From Shewanella piezotolerans WP3 (GTDB taxonomy: Bacteria; Pseudomonadota; Gammaproteobacteria; Enterobacterales; Shewanellaceae): a stretch of 64,000 bases of DNA. The translations under genes were made by a program, and so were the position numbers. The DNA is taken from contig NC_011566.1 in the NCBI RefSeq assembly GCF_000014885.1, positions 4,772,501 through 4,836,500 on the forward strand, given 5' to 3'. Positions 17,999 through 26,246 of the stretch are shown here, in pieces; position 1 is the first letter of the stretch, and the number at the start of each line of letters is the position of its first letter. The notes under the pieces are model-generated. The model was not told the origin of the DNA, ran no database searches, and was given only the letters and a program-made list of their open reading frames with translations.

Positions 17999-18934
17999 AT
18001 GAATAGACTCTCTAATATCAGCCTCATTGCACTCGCACTCATCGCGATTGCTTGTACCGATTCAACGCCGCAGGAGACAGAAACAGTGACAGCAGCTAAA
18101 CCAGCAGCAAGTGCTGTAGTACCAAAGGTTTCAGCAAGCACCATCATCCCGCAAATAAGTGTGCAACTTTACTCAGTAAAAGATGCGCTTAAAGCTGACT
18201 TTAAGCAAACATTAACCAGCATTGCCGCCATGGGGTTTGCTGGTGTTGAATTTGCTGGTGATTTCGGCCCCTATGCCGATGATCCACAAGGACTTAAAGA
18301 TTACCTTAGCAGCCTTGGACTCCAAGCCAGTGGCGCTCACGTACGTTTTAAGCATTTTGATGCCGACAACTTTGCTAAATCAGTGGCATTTTACCAAACC
18401 TTAGGGGTTGATAGCGTGATTGTACCTTGGGATGAACGCGCCAATGATCCAGATAAAATCAATGAACTAGTCAGCGATCTTAATAAGCTAAACGAACAGT
18501 TAAAAGCTGAAGGATTACGCTTTGGTTACCACAACCATGATGAAGAGTTTGAAGCCTATCAACAGCACACTTTCTGGGATCAAATAGCCCGTAACACTTC
18601 TGATGACTTTGTGATGCAAATGGACGTCGGTTGGGTCGCTTATGCCGAAAAAAGCCCAGTGCTTTACATCAACCGCTACCCAAACCGTACTCAGACAACC
18701 CATTTTAAAGCAAAGCTGCCAAAGAGCTTTGTCGCAACAGAAGCCTTAGCAGAAAAACGTGCCATTATTGGCGAAGACATGACTGACTGGCCTGCCGTGA
18801 TCAGCAGCAACATAGCCGTTGGCGGCACTCAGTGGTTTGTAGTCGAACAGGAAGAGTATCCCGATGGACTGACGCCACTTGAAGCTGTGGCATTATCGAA
18901 AAAAGGCTTAGATCGCATTATAAAAACGCTGTAA
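17999..18934 (+). CDS. TIM-barrel sugar isomerase/epimerase-like lipoprotein
   Basis: A protein of about 311 residues with a lipoprotein signal, LIALALIAIAC, cysteine at position 19, then a Thr/Glu/Ala-rich linker and an AP-endonuclease-2-like TIM barrel from residue 50. Metal-site residues are visible in FGYHNHDEEFE, QMDVGWVAYA, TTHFKAK and WFVVEQEEYP. This places an enzyme of the sugar isomerase fold outside the cytoplasm, where it would meet the GMC dehydrogenase product. Relatives in 3-keto-sugar pathways act as eliminases or hydratases. A start four codons earlier (17987) is possible. Last gene of the cluster, closed by a hairpin at 18971. A decayed piece resembling its C-terminus lies at 20190. 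Confidence 0.82.
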   Translation: MNRLSNISLIALALIAIACTDSTPQETETVTAAKPAASAVVPKVSASTIIPQISVQLYSVKDALKADFKQTLTSIAAMGFAGVEFAGDFGPYADDPQGLKDYLSSLGLQASGAHVRFKHFDADNFAKSVAFYQTLGVDSVIVPWDERANDPDKINELVSDLNKLNEQLKAEGLRFGYHNHDEEFEAYQQHTFWDQIARNTSDDFVMQMDVGWVAYAEKSPVLYINRYPNRTQTTHFKAKLPKSFVATEALAEKRAIIGEDMTDWPAVISSNIAVGGTQWFVVEQEEYPDGLTPLEAVALSKKGLDRIIKTL

Positions 18935-18970
18935 CTGATGCCGTAAGCTATAACTCTAATCAGACTCCAC

Positions 18971-19000
18971 AAGCAAGGGCATAGCAATGTGCCCTTGCTT
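18971..19000 (+). terminator. Hairpin ending the sugar-oxidation cluster
   Basis: AAGCAAGGGCA and TGCCCTTGCTT form a perfect 11-bp stem with an 8-base loop, followed by CTCTTTAAG. The T tract is short, so termination strength is uncertain. Confidence 0.7.
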
Positions 19001-19123
19001 CTCTTTAAGCCTTTAAATGTTGTTAGCTGAACCATATCAATCATGATAGAGCGAGAAAAATAGAGAAGCATAAAAACGCAACTTAGTAATTGCGTTTGTT
19101 ATTCTTAATCTAAAGTTTACGAA

Positions 19124-19879
19124 TTAGAATCGCCCAGTCAAACCTAAACCTAAACCAACACCATCGTAGTCAGAATCTAGCATTTTCGACACATTGAAGT
19201 TAGCAGATATATTATCTGAAATACGTAACCAATAAGCAGTACGTAAATCAAATCCATCATCATCATCACTGTTGATATAACCCGCACCTACCGACCAAGC
19301 ATTATTAATATACCAATCAGCACCGACATTGAGTAAATCATCAAACTCATTATACGTCCAGCCTGCATTTAGCTCGATACCCGCTGTAGATTGCAGTACG
19401 AAAAAGCTACGGGCTTTTAATCCATAAGATTCAACAAAGTTATCATCTCCATCTTGGTAGAATGCAGATACCGCAGACGTATCATTGAAGTAATAGCCAA
19501 CTTCGGCCCCATAACTATTGAGATCATAATTTCCAGACTCAATATTTGTATAATTAGCACTAACAAACCAATTAGAGTCAAAAACAAATGTGCCATCAAC
19601 ACCATAGCTATCATAATCAAGCGGATCGAATGAGTAGTAATTAGCTCCAATATTCGACGATTGAGCTAAAAACCCGTTGAGCGCGTAAGGGGTTTTACCT
19701 TGCTCTACACTGTCAACGTAGTAACGGTAGTGAGCGCCCCAAACACCGTCACTTATCTCTTCAGAATTAGTCCCGTAGCTTAGACTCGCTTCATGTTGGT
19801 AGTTACTATCTTGAACTGCAATAGCGCTGGCACTTGAAAGACCGACTAAAATAGCTACAGCAATAGTTAATTTTCTCAT
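19124..19879 (-). CDS. Putative small outer-membrane porin
   Basis: A 251-residue secreted protein. The signal peptide ends near ASAIA. The mature part has regular aromatic-rich amphipathic strands (for example GANYYSFDPLDYDSYGVDG, VGADWYINNAWSVGAGY) separated by Asp/Asn-rich turns, and it ends in LGLTGRF. A C-terminal phenylalanine and about 12 predicted strands indicate an outer-membrane barrel of the putative-porin type common in Shewanella. ATG at 19879 follows AAGGGA; a TTG directly before it is ignored. It is transcribed toward the sugar cluster and stands alone. Cargo is unknown. Confidence 0.75.
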   Translation of the reverse strand: MRKLTIAVAILVGLSSASAIAVQDSNYQHEASLSYGTNSEEISDGVWGAHYRYYVDSVEQGKTPYALNGFLAQSSNIGANYYSFDPLDYDSYGVDGTFVFDSNWFVSANYTNIESGNYDLNSYGAEVGYYFNDTSAVSAFYQDGDDNFVESYGLKARSFFVLQSTAGIELNAGWTYNEFDDLLNVGADWYINNAWSVGAGYINSDDDDGFDLRTAYWLRISDNISANFNVSKMLDSDYDGVGLGLGLTGRF

Positions 19880-20189
19880 CAATTTATTCCCTTATATTGT
19901 GATGTAACGCTAAGGGAGAAGACCTGTAGATAAAGTCTCTGATAAACGTGAATAAGAACTATACGTCCTAGATATGACTCAGTTGTCAAAAACGATCCCC
20001 CCCTTAGAGAGCAACAGACTAATTTAATGAATAGCCAAATAGAACATAAAATTACTGAAGAACAACAAAATACAACTAAAGTATCAGCTAATTTATTTTC
20101 AACGTACAAATCCGCTGAAGGCCACAAGCCTGCTCTCACTATCTAAAGCGGAGCAAACAAAATGTGTATGGCAGTCAGTAATAGTTATT

Positions 20190-20247
20190 CCACTTGAAGC
20201 AATGCTTCTATCAAAAAGGCTTAGACAAAACTACTAAAATACATTGT
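20190..20247 (+). pseudogene. Decayed 3' remnant resembling the TIM-barrel lipoprotein gene
   Basis: The first 11 bases, CCACTTGAAGC, and then GGCTTAGA after an A run match the end of the lipoprotein gene near 18879-18935 in order and spacing. One fewer A in the run breaks the frame. The encoded remnant would be PLEAMLLSKK then GLDK, against PLEAVALSKKGLDR in the intact gene. No upstream part of the gene is recognisable. The rest of the 19880-20476 gap holds nothing else I can name. Confidence 0.4.
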
Positions 20248-20476
20248 CTGACGTTTTAAACTGTTATGCAGACTCTAGCGATTGTCGAGTGTATTTCAGC
20301 GCTTCGCTAGCACCTTCTCAGTGCTATTTCGAATGTTCGTCGCCACAGAAAAATGCGATGACAAATACAGAGTGGATGATCTATATTTGAAGCAAAGCTG
20401 TTAAGTGAAACTATTGCCCGCCAACAGGCGTCTAAATAGTGTAGGCCGTATTATTTGTCTACGAATAGGAGTGACT

Positions 20477-20674
20477 ATGCACCTAATCATGAGAACTCAG
20501 TTTGACGAACTTCGCCTTAACGATGAATATGAGTACAGCACCAATGACAGAGGTGGTAAGAAAGTCGTTAAAATTTATAAAGATGGAGAGCTGATAGCCA
20601 AAAAGATCAGCATCAAAAACTCAGTGCAATACTTTGGTGTCACCGGAGTCGAGGAGCTGCTTGAGCAAGTTTAA
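20477..20674 (+). CDS. Small hypothetical protein
   Basis: A 65-residue cytoplasmic protein of mixed charge, beginning MHLIMRTQFDELRLNDEYEY and ending GVEELLEQV. AGGAG six bases before ATG 20477 fixes the start; the frame is open further upstream but without a comparable ribosome site. No signal, membrane segment or known motif is visible. Alternating strand-like segments (KVVKIYKDGELIAKK) suggest a small beta-rich fold. I do not recognise the family. It is isolated between a decayed gene fragment and the racemase pseudogene on the other strand. Confidence 0.55.
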   Translation: MHLIMRTQFDELRLNDEYEYSTNDRGGKKVVKIYKDGELIAKKISIKNSVQYFGVTGVEELLEQV

Positions 20675-20731
20675 ACAGACAATAGCTCCACCACTAATCT
20701 GTTATGAGTAGCAAACAAAAGCAGGCGAGGG

Positions 20732-21442
20732 CTAGTCGCGAACTAACTCTGTTTTTATTGCCAAATTTACTGCAGCTTGAGCATGAATACTGGTTGTATC
20801 AAACAGCGGTACATTGCTATGTTGCTGCTGGATAAGTAAAGCAATTTCAGTACACCCAAGAATAACAGCTTCAACGCCTTGTGCTCTCAATTCGTCAATA
20901 ATCTGAATATATCTGTCTCTAGAATCATCTCTAATTACGCCCCGACATAGCTCTTTATAGATAATCTCATGTATCTCAATACGGTCACTTTGTTCAGGAA
21001 CAATAACCTCAATGTTATATTTCTCAGTTAAGCGTCCTTTATAGAAGTCCTGTTCCATTGTAAATCGCGTCCCCAGAAGGCCCACTTTTTTAATGCCGTG
21101 ATCCAGTAAACTTTCTGCGGTAGCATCAGCAATGTGTAATATCGGAATAGTAATGTTTGCCTCAATTTCTGGTGCAACCTTATGCATGGTATTGGTACAA
21201 ATCAATATAAAGTCAGCTCCGGCTTTTTCGACAGAAATAGCTGCTTGTGACAAAATGTTTGCTGTCGCGTCCCAATCTCCCTCATGCTGGAGTTTCTCAA
21301 TCTCATCGAAATTCACACTATACATACAAACCTTAGCCGAATTCAGTCCGCCAAGACCTGCTTTAACGCCTTCATTAATTGCTTTGTAATAACTAAGCGT
21401 GGACTATCAGCTCATACCACCTAGCATGCCAATCGTTTTCAT
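20732..21442 (-). pseudogene. Aspartate/glutamate racemase family gene interrupted by two adjacent stop codons
   Basis: Read from ATG 21442, the frame gives MKTIGMLGGMS, then TGA TAG, then STLSYYKAINEG and on unbroken to 20732. Family members read GGMSWES here, so Trp and Glu codons (TGG GAG) have each become a stop by one base change. The rest keeps both catalytic cysteines (ICTNTMHK and VILGCTEIALL), and the restored length of about 236 codons is the family's size. Racemases of this group interconvert D and L aspartate or glutamate without PLP. A short product could restart at ATG 21325, but it would lack the first beta-alpha unit, so the gene is probably inactive. Confidence 0.8.
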
Positions 21443-21522
21443 CTGCTCCCCTACATGTAATCAAGTCATATATTTAATACTACAGCACTGAGCCGGTACA
21501 GTATCTTTTATAGGTACTCTCG

Positions 21523-21666
21523 ATGTCCCTAGTTAATGAAAGTGTCTATCTACAAGTGATTGCTTATGAAGAGATGAAGCAACGGCTAAACTTTTATGAG
21601 CTGCTGCTAACTCTAGTACTAATTACTTTTTGGCTGGGGACTCTAGCAGGGCACGAAAAGATTTGA
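21523..21666 (+). CDS. Possible 47-residue single-span membrane protein
   Basis: An ATG frame in the gap between the racemase and LysR genes encodes MSLVNESVYLQVIAYEEMKQ, then a hydrophobic helix (YELLLTLVLITFWLGTLAG) and a short charged end HEKI. The layout, a polar N-terminus followed by one membrane helix, resembles bacterial small membrane proteins. The ribosome site is weak (TAGGTACTCTCG). No homologue is recalled, so this is a tentative call. Confidence 0.35.
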   Translation: MSLVNESVYLQVIAYEEMKQRLNFYELLLTLVLITFWLGTLAGHEKI

Positions 21667-21729
21667 GTTAGTTTCAAACCATGCCGTGAAAAGTTACCAC
21701 GAAAAAAGTTTAAGCCATTAATGCCGCAC

Positions 21730-22629
21730 TCAAACGTAGCCCAAGAAATGCTGAGTGGTAAAAGCTATAAACTCCCTTAACCTCGCAGGTTGAAACTTAT
21801 CTTTACTGTACAACAGATACAGAGGCGTAGCTGGAATAAGCCATTGGTCAAACACATGTACTAGCTCTCCGCGACGTAGCTCATCGGCACAATAGAGCTC
21901 AGGCAAGCGCACAATGCCATGCCCAGCTAACGCACTGCTTTTCATCACTCGTCCATTTTTACAACGAAACTTTCCGGTAATTGCCACCTCTGCTTTTTGC
22001 TGTGCATCCGCTTTATGCTGAAAGCTCCAGTGGTTAATAGAGCCGATAATACAACTGTGTTCATGCAATGCTTTTGGGTGAGAGGGTATGCCTTTTTGCT
22101 CAAGGTATGTCGGCGCTGCCAAGGTGCAGTTAGTGATATCCATCAGCTTACGAGCCACTAGACCTGAATCCTCTAACTCCCCCATGCGAAACACTAGATC
22201 AAAATGATCTAACACTAGGTCAACACGTTGGCTGCTAAAATCTAGGTTAATACTGATGTTGGGATGGGCACTAATAAAATCATTTACCAAGCGGGTGACG
22301 ATTTCCTCACCAATATAGCCACCAACACAGTTTATATTAATGTTGCCCTGCAAGTTTTGTGCATTATCTACCGTCTTTGCAACTGCTTGCTCCATCACAT
22401 CGAGTGCATGCTGGCAGCGTTCATAAAAAAACTCACCTTGATCGGTTAACCTTTGCGCCCTTGTTGTGCGCGTGATCAAGGTCACCCCAAGATAGGTTTC
22501 TAACTGGGTCAATTGCTTAGATAAGTGCGAGCGTGAACAGCCAAGCTTTTCAGCCGCCAAGGTAAAACTGCCCTGCTCAGCAATCACTGTAAATGCTCTA
22601 ACATCTGCTAGATTTAGATCTTTGTACAT
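21730..22629 (-). CDS. LysR family transcriptional regulator
   Basis: A 299-residue regulator with the N-terminal winged helix (DVRAFTVIAEQGSFTLAAEK, then LGCSRSHLSKQLTQLE) and a periplasmic-binding-protein-like effector domain from about residue 90. It is divergent from the short-chain dehydrogenase at 22829, with a 199-base gap, and LysR proteins commonly control the gene they face. The effector is unknown. Similarity is to the large CrgA/DsdC-like group by general pattern only. Confidence 0.88.
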   Translation of the reverse strand: MYKDLNLADVRAFTVIAEQGSFTLAAEKLGCSRSHLSKQLTQLETYLGVTLITRTTRAQRLTDQGEFFYERCQHALDVMEQAVAKTVDNAQNLQGNININCVGGYIGEEIVTRLVNDFISAHPNISINLDFSSQRVDLVLDHFDLVFRMGELEDSGLVARKLMDITNCTLAAPTYLEQKGIPSHPKALHEHSCIIGSINHWSFQHKADAQQKAEVAITGKFRCKNGRVMKSSALAGHGIVRLPELYCADELRRGELVHVFDQWLIPATPLYLLYSKDKFQPARLREFIAFTTQHFLGYV

Positions 22630-22828
22630 CTCATTGGCTCGACTGAAGACAGAGTGGCAAGCTTACATTAGGAGTCAAATGTAAACAATGATGTTCGCTA
22701 TACATTATATATCAACAATAACCGTAGCGCTAAACTACGCCCAATTCGACATGACTAACTAACACTGCAGACTCAATACAGTCAGTTCAACTGCATGAGT
22801 GGCATAATTCATTTTCACTGAGGTTTAT

Positions 22829-23548
22829 ATGAAACAACTTATCGTAATTACTGGCGCATCTTCAGGTATTGGCGCAGCCATGGCACAAGCATTCAGTGCT
22901 AAAGGTCATCCTCTACTTTTACTGGCTCGTCGCGTTGAACCAATGGAAGCGCTACAGCTTGAGAATACCATTTGCACAAGTGTAGATGTTACTGACGCAA
23001 CAGCAATGAAAGCGGCTATAGCAGCAGCTGAAGAAAAATTTGGTCCTGTTGGCGGCTTAATCAATAATGCCGGCGTGATGTTACTTGGCGCTGCTGATGT
23101 ACAAGATCCAGCTGAGTGGAGCCAAATGCTTAACGTAAACGTTATGGGTGTGCTTAATGGCATTCACGCGGTACTTGCAGGCATGAAAGCACGTAAAACT
23201 GGTACTATCATTAACATCAGCTCTGTTGCGGGTCGTAAAACATTCCCGAACCACGCTGCATATTGTGCCACTAAGTTTGCCGTTCATGCGTTAACGGAAA
23301 ACATTCGTGAAGAAGTGGCAATGGACGATGTACGTATGATTACTATCGCACCAGGTGCAGTTGAAACCCCACTGCTAAGCCACACAACTAATGACGAAAT
23401 TAAGTCAGGCTACGAAGATTGGAAAGAGTTCATGGGCGGGATCATTGAGCCAAAATCAATCGCTGATGCGGCTATCTTTGCTTTCGAACAGCCACAAAAT
23501 GTTTGTGTACGTGAAATCGTTCTAGCGACAACACGTCAACAGCCTTAA
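22829..23548 (+). CDS. Short-chain dehydrogenase/reductase
   Basis: A cytoplasmic NAD(P)-dependent oxidoreductase of 239 residues of the classical SDR type. It shows the cofactor motif TGASSGIGAAMA, NNAGVM, the catalytic Ser in INISSVAGRK and the catalytic YCATK. It then reads APGAVETPLLSH, where the usual PG motif is kept. The absence of a clear Asp after the second strand, with LLLLARRVE instead, favours NADP. The substrate cannot be named. SD-like GAGG lies eight bases before the ATG. It is probably controlled by the divergent LysR gene. A strong terminator follows. Confidence 0.87.
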   Translation: MKQLIVITGASSGIGAAMAQAFSAKGHPLLLLARRVEPMEALQLENTICTSVDVTDATAMKAAIAAAEEKFGPVGGLINNAGVMLLGAADVQDPAEWSQMLNVNVMGVLNGIHAVLAGMKARKTGTIINISSVAGRKTFPNHAAYCATKFAVHALTENIREEVAMDDVRMITIAPGAVETPLLSHTTNDEIKSGYEDWKEFMGGIIEPKSIADAAIFAFEQPQNVCVREIVLATTRQQP

Positions 23549-23606
23549 TTATTAGCCGCTAATACTTGCTCAAAGTGTTAGCGGTGTAAATTGTAGCGCC
23601 TAATCT

Positions 23607-23641
23607 AAGCCTTAACAGCATCCGCTGTTAAGGCTTTTTTG
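23607..23641 (+). terminator. Terminator of the SDR gene
   Basis: AAGCCTTAACAGC and GCTGTTAAGGCTT form a perfect 13-bp stem with a 4-base loop, followed by a T run. Confidence 0.9.
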
Positions 23642-23988
23642 TCACTTAAAATTAACCAACCTATTACTTTAGTGATAGCTAAAAACAAAAAGTGTGACCT
23701 TGGACAACCTCTAAATAGCTAAAAACTAAGCATCCTTCCCGCTAACTCAATGTCAGCTCAAAACTAAAACACCTAAAAACAGTCACTTAAAAAATAAAGT
23801 GACGCTTACATTAGATTTTTTTCAATGATATTTTTATCAATTAGATTTTTATCATGAAAGTGATCGAGCTCAACTATTTCGCAACAGCAGGCTGTTAAAT
23901 TTAGCAACAACACAGAAGCACTTTGGAACCATTCTGTTAACCACGCAAAGGACGGCGTAAAACCTATAAAAATAGTAAGGAATTGATG
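23642..23988 (+). promoter_or_regulatory. Upstream region of the tetrathionate reductase operon with possible CRP site
   Basis: This region has no gene. AGTGATCGAGCTCAAC (23859-23874) matches the CRP core TGTGATCTAGATCACA in 11 of 16 positions. GTCACTT and AAGTGAC (23783-23789, 23798-23804) form a small perfect inverted repeat. TAGCTAAAAAC occurs twice near 23690 and 23720. CRP controls anaerobic respiration in Shewanella, so a site here would make sense, but the match is modest. Confidence 0.35.
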
Positions 23989-24315
23989 ATGAAAACAATC
24001 ACTAAAGTTGGAATAGGTCTTGCTCTAGCGCTGTCTTTGGGACTTCAAGCCCAAGCAGCAGACGGCGGCAACCCTAAAAAAGGCAAACATCTGTATAAAA
24101 AAGAGTGTAAAGCTTGCCATAGCCAAGGTGATATTGGTGGCGAGATAACTCCAATGACTAAAACCATGAGCCAGTGGGATCGCTTCTTTAAGCGCATGAA
24201 GCACAAAGGTGATCAAGAAGCCTTCAACGCACTATCAGAGAAAGATCTTAAGGACATTCAACAATTCCTTTATGACCATGCGGCCGATTCAGATCAACCA
24301 CAAACTTGTGGTTAA
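23989..24315 (+). CDS. Small monoheme c-type cytochrome
   Basis: A periplasmic protein of 108 residues with a signal peptide ending near LQAQAAD and one heme motif, CKACH, about 39 residues from the start. A candidate methionine ligand lies in TPMTKTMSQW, followed by RMKHKGD and a helix LSEKDLKDIQQFLYDHA typical of class I cytochromes. AAGGA precedes three closely spaced starts; ATG 23989 has the best spacing. It is first in a set with a large porin and the octaheme tetrathionate reductase, and may shuttle electrons to it. That role is inferred from position only. Confidence 0.83.
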   Translation: MKTITKVGIGLALALSLGLQAQAADGGNPKKGKHLYKKECKACHSQGDIGGEITPMTKTMSQWDRFFKRMKHKGDQEAFNALSEKDLKDIQQFLYDHAADSDQPQTCG

Positions 24316-24488
24316 CCGTATGAGGGATTAAGTCCTTCTAATCAATATCTAACAACATTTTAAATTGAAAAATGGGGAATACCTCAGGGACTAATGCTGC
24401 CAAAAATCAGCAATAGCGAGGTCATTCTTCAACATCAATCGAGGTTAATCACCAAAACAGGGGGTTAACACTCAAAAGGAGAGATGTT

Positions 24489-26201
24489 ATGCGTACCCTT
24501 ATTTCACTACTTGTCGCCAACGCCCTCGCTATTTCTGGTAGCGTTTATGCTAGCGATAATGATGCTCAAAAAATTGCCGACCTAAAAGCCCAGCTTGAAG
24601 ATATCACCAGTGAACTCGACGATCTCAATGATCGCGTCGACAGTAATGAGCGTCACACGGCGCTCGACAGACTTGAAATTACTGGCGACTTCCGCACTAA
24701 AGCACACACATTGCACTACCAAAATGTCACCTGGAACCCGGCTATTAAAGTCAATTTCAATGACTTTGGCGCCAAAGCGATGTCTGGAGTATTTGGCTCG
24801 CCAACTGATGCTAATTCGCCACTAGGCAAAATGATGGCAGCCGATCCTAATTTGGCTGCGGCCTTCCAAAATGGTCAACTGCAAGGCGTAATGCCCTATG
24901 TATTAGCACCTAAAACCACACAAGACATCGACAATGATATTTTTTACACCACTCGCCTCAGACTTAACCTAAAAGCCAAAGTTTGGGACAACGTCAGCTT
25001 TGCTGGCCGACTCTCTATGTACAAAAACTGGGGCGACTCAACGGGCGTAAAAGTGTTTGACTCATGGAACTCATTTACCATGGATGGCACCAATGGTGGC
25101 AGCACCAGTGGCGATTGGCTTAGAGTTGAACGAGCTTATTTTGACTGGAAAAATATTAACGGCTCGCCGCTGTATCTATCAATTGGACGCCGCCCATCAA
25201 CTTACGGCCCCCCCACCCAATATCGTGAGAATGAAAAGCGTGGCGGCACGCCTTCGGGTCACCTAGTTAACTTCAATTTTGACGGTGCGACGATGGGTTA
25301 TCACCTCGGTGATATTACCGGCGTTGAAGGTCAAGTGGTGCGCTTTTGCTATGGCCAAGGTTTTGAATCACAGTGGGGCAACGGCGAACTATTCGGTGAC
25401 ATCGTCACTAAAGATACCCATCTCGGCGGATTTAATATTGATGCCATCAATGATGGTAAAAACTTCCTCCAGTTCACTTTGTTTGGTGCCAAAGATGTTA
25501 ACGATGGTTTCAAAGGCACCATGGCATTCCCAACTCAACTTGCTGGGATCTTTGCGCCAACCATGTACCAAGATATGCAAAAATTCGACAATTTTAACTT
25601 TGTCACTCGCGTACAACCAAGCGGTGTTATCGGCGATATGTTCTTAGGCGGGATTGGCTTCTCACGTGAAGAAGATAACGACGTGAAATGGTTTGTCTCC
25701 GGTGGCTGGACTCGTGCTGATGGCAATGGCAATGCTGGTATGTTTGGCGGCATGTTAAGTGACGCTGTATTTGAAGCGCAACTTAACTCTGACGGCAGCG
25801 AAATTATCATGATGCCTAGTGCAGCTGATGATAGCGGCGCCAAAGACGGGTACAGCATCTATGCGGGTATTCAAATCCCTGCCCCTTACGGCAAGGTCGG
25901 TTTTGAATACAACTACGGCTCAAAATATTGGACTCCGTTTACCCAAGCACAAGATGACCCGATCGGCAGCAAGTTAGCTACCCGCGGCCATGTTGCTGAG
26001 GCGTATTACATGTTCGATATCAATCCTAATATGTTCATCAAACTGGCTGGAATGTATTACGACTTTGAATATACCGGCAGCGGCACTCCCGTTGGTGCTC
26101 CAACGAAAATTGATGATGTCATCGAAGGCAGTGCTTATTCAATGTTACCCGTGGTCGACACAGCTTATGACCTCAACGCCTCTCTTACCGTTAAATTCTA
26201 A
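24489..26201 (+). CDS. DUF3373-type outer-membrane porin
   Basis: A 570-residue secreted protein. The signal peptide ends near SVYASD, then comes a coiled-coil stretch (IADLKAQLEDITSELDDLND) as in porins with a periplasmic stalk, and a long barrel of amphipathic strands ending in ASLTVKF with terminal phenylalanine. The sequence GRRPSTYGPPTQYRENEKRG is typical of DUF3373 proteins, which are often found beside multiheme cytochromes. It may let tetrathionate or another oxyanion reach the periplasm. It lies between the monoheme and octaheme cytochrome genes and is separated from the latter by a hairpin. Confidence 0.82.
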   Translation: MRTLISLLVANALAISGSVYASDNDAQKIADLKAQLEDITSELDDLNDRVDSNERHTALDRLEITGDFRTKAHTLHYQNVTWNPAIKVNFNDFGAKAMSGVFGSPTDANSPLGKMMAADPNLAAAFQNGQLQGVMPYVLAPKTTQDIDNDIFYTTRLRLNLKAKVWDNVSFAGRLSMYKNWGDSTGVKVFDSWNSFTMDGTNGGSTSGDWLRVERAYFDWKNINGSPLYLSIGRRPSTYGPPTQYRENEKRGGTPSGHLVNFNFDGATMGYHLGDITGVEGQVVRFCYGQGFESQWGNGELFGDIVTKDTHLGGFNIDAINDGKNFLQFTLFGAKDVNDGFKGTMAFPTQLAGIFAPTMYQDMQKFDNFNFVTRVQPSGVIGDMFLGGIGFSREEDNDVKWFVSGGWTRADGNGNAGMFGGMLSDAVFEAQLNSDGSEIIMMPSAADDSGAKDGYSIYAGIQIPAPYGKVGFEYNYGSKYWTPFTQAQDDPIGSKLATRGHVAEAYYMFDINPNMFIKLAGMYYDFEYTGSGTPVGAPTKIDDVIEGSAYSMLPVVDTAYDLNASLTVKF

Positions 26202-26214
26202 GTCTAGTGAATCC

Positions 26215-26232
26215 CCCCGGCGCTAGCCGGGG
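26215..26232 (+). repeat. GC-rich hairpin between porin and otr
   Basis: CCCCGGC and GCCGGGG pair perfectly around GCTA, immediately before the ribosome site AGGAG of otr. There is no T tract. It may protect the upstream mRNA end or tune the ratio of the two products. Confidence 0.55.
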
Positions 26233-26246
26233 CAGGAGTATTAAAA

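Noticed and set aside
21404..21409. Selenocysteine or programmed readthrough at TGA in the racemase gene
   Set aside because: A TAG follows immediately, the family has Trp-Glu there rather than Cys, and no selenocysteine element is evident.
23825..23840. FNR-like site ATGATATTTTTATCAA before the otr operon
   Set aside because: The half sites are separated by six bases instead of four and one half is imperfect.
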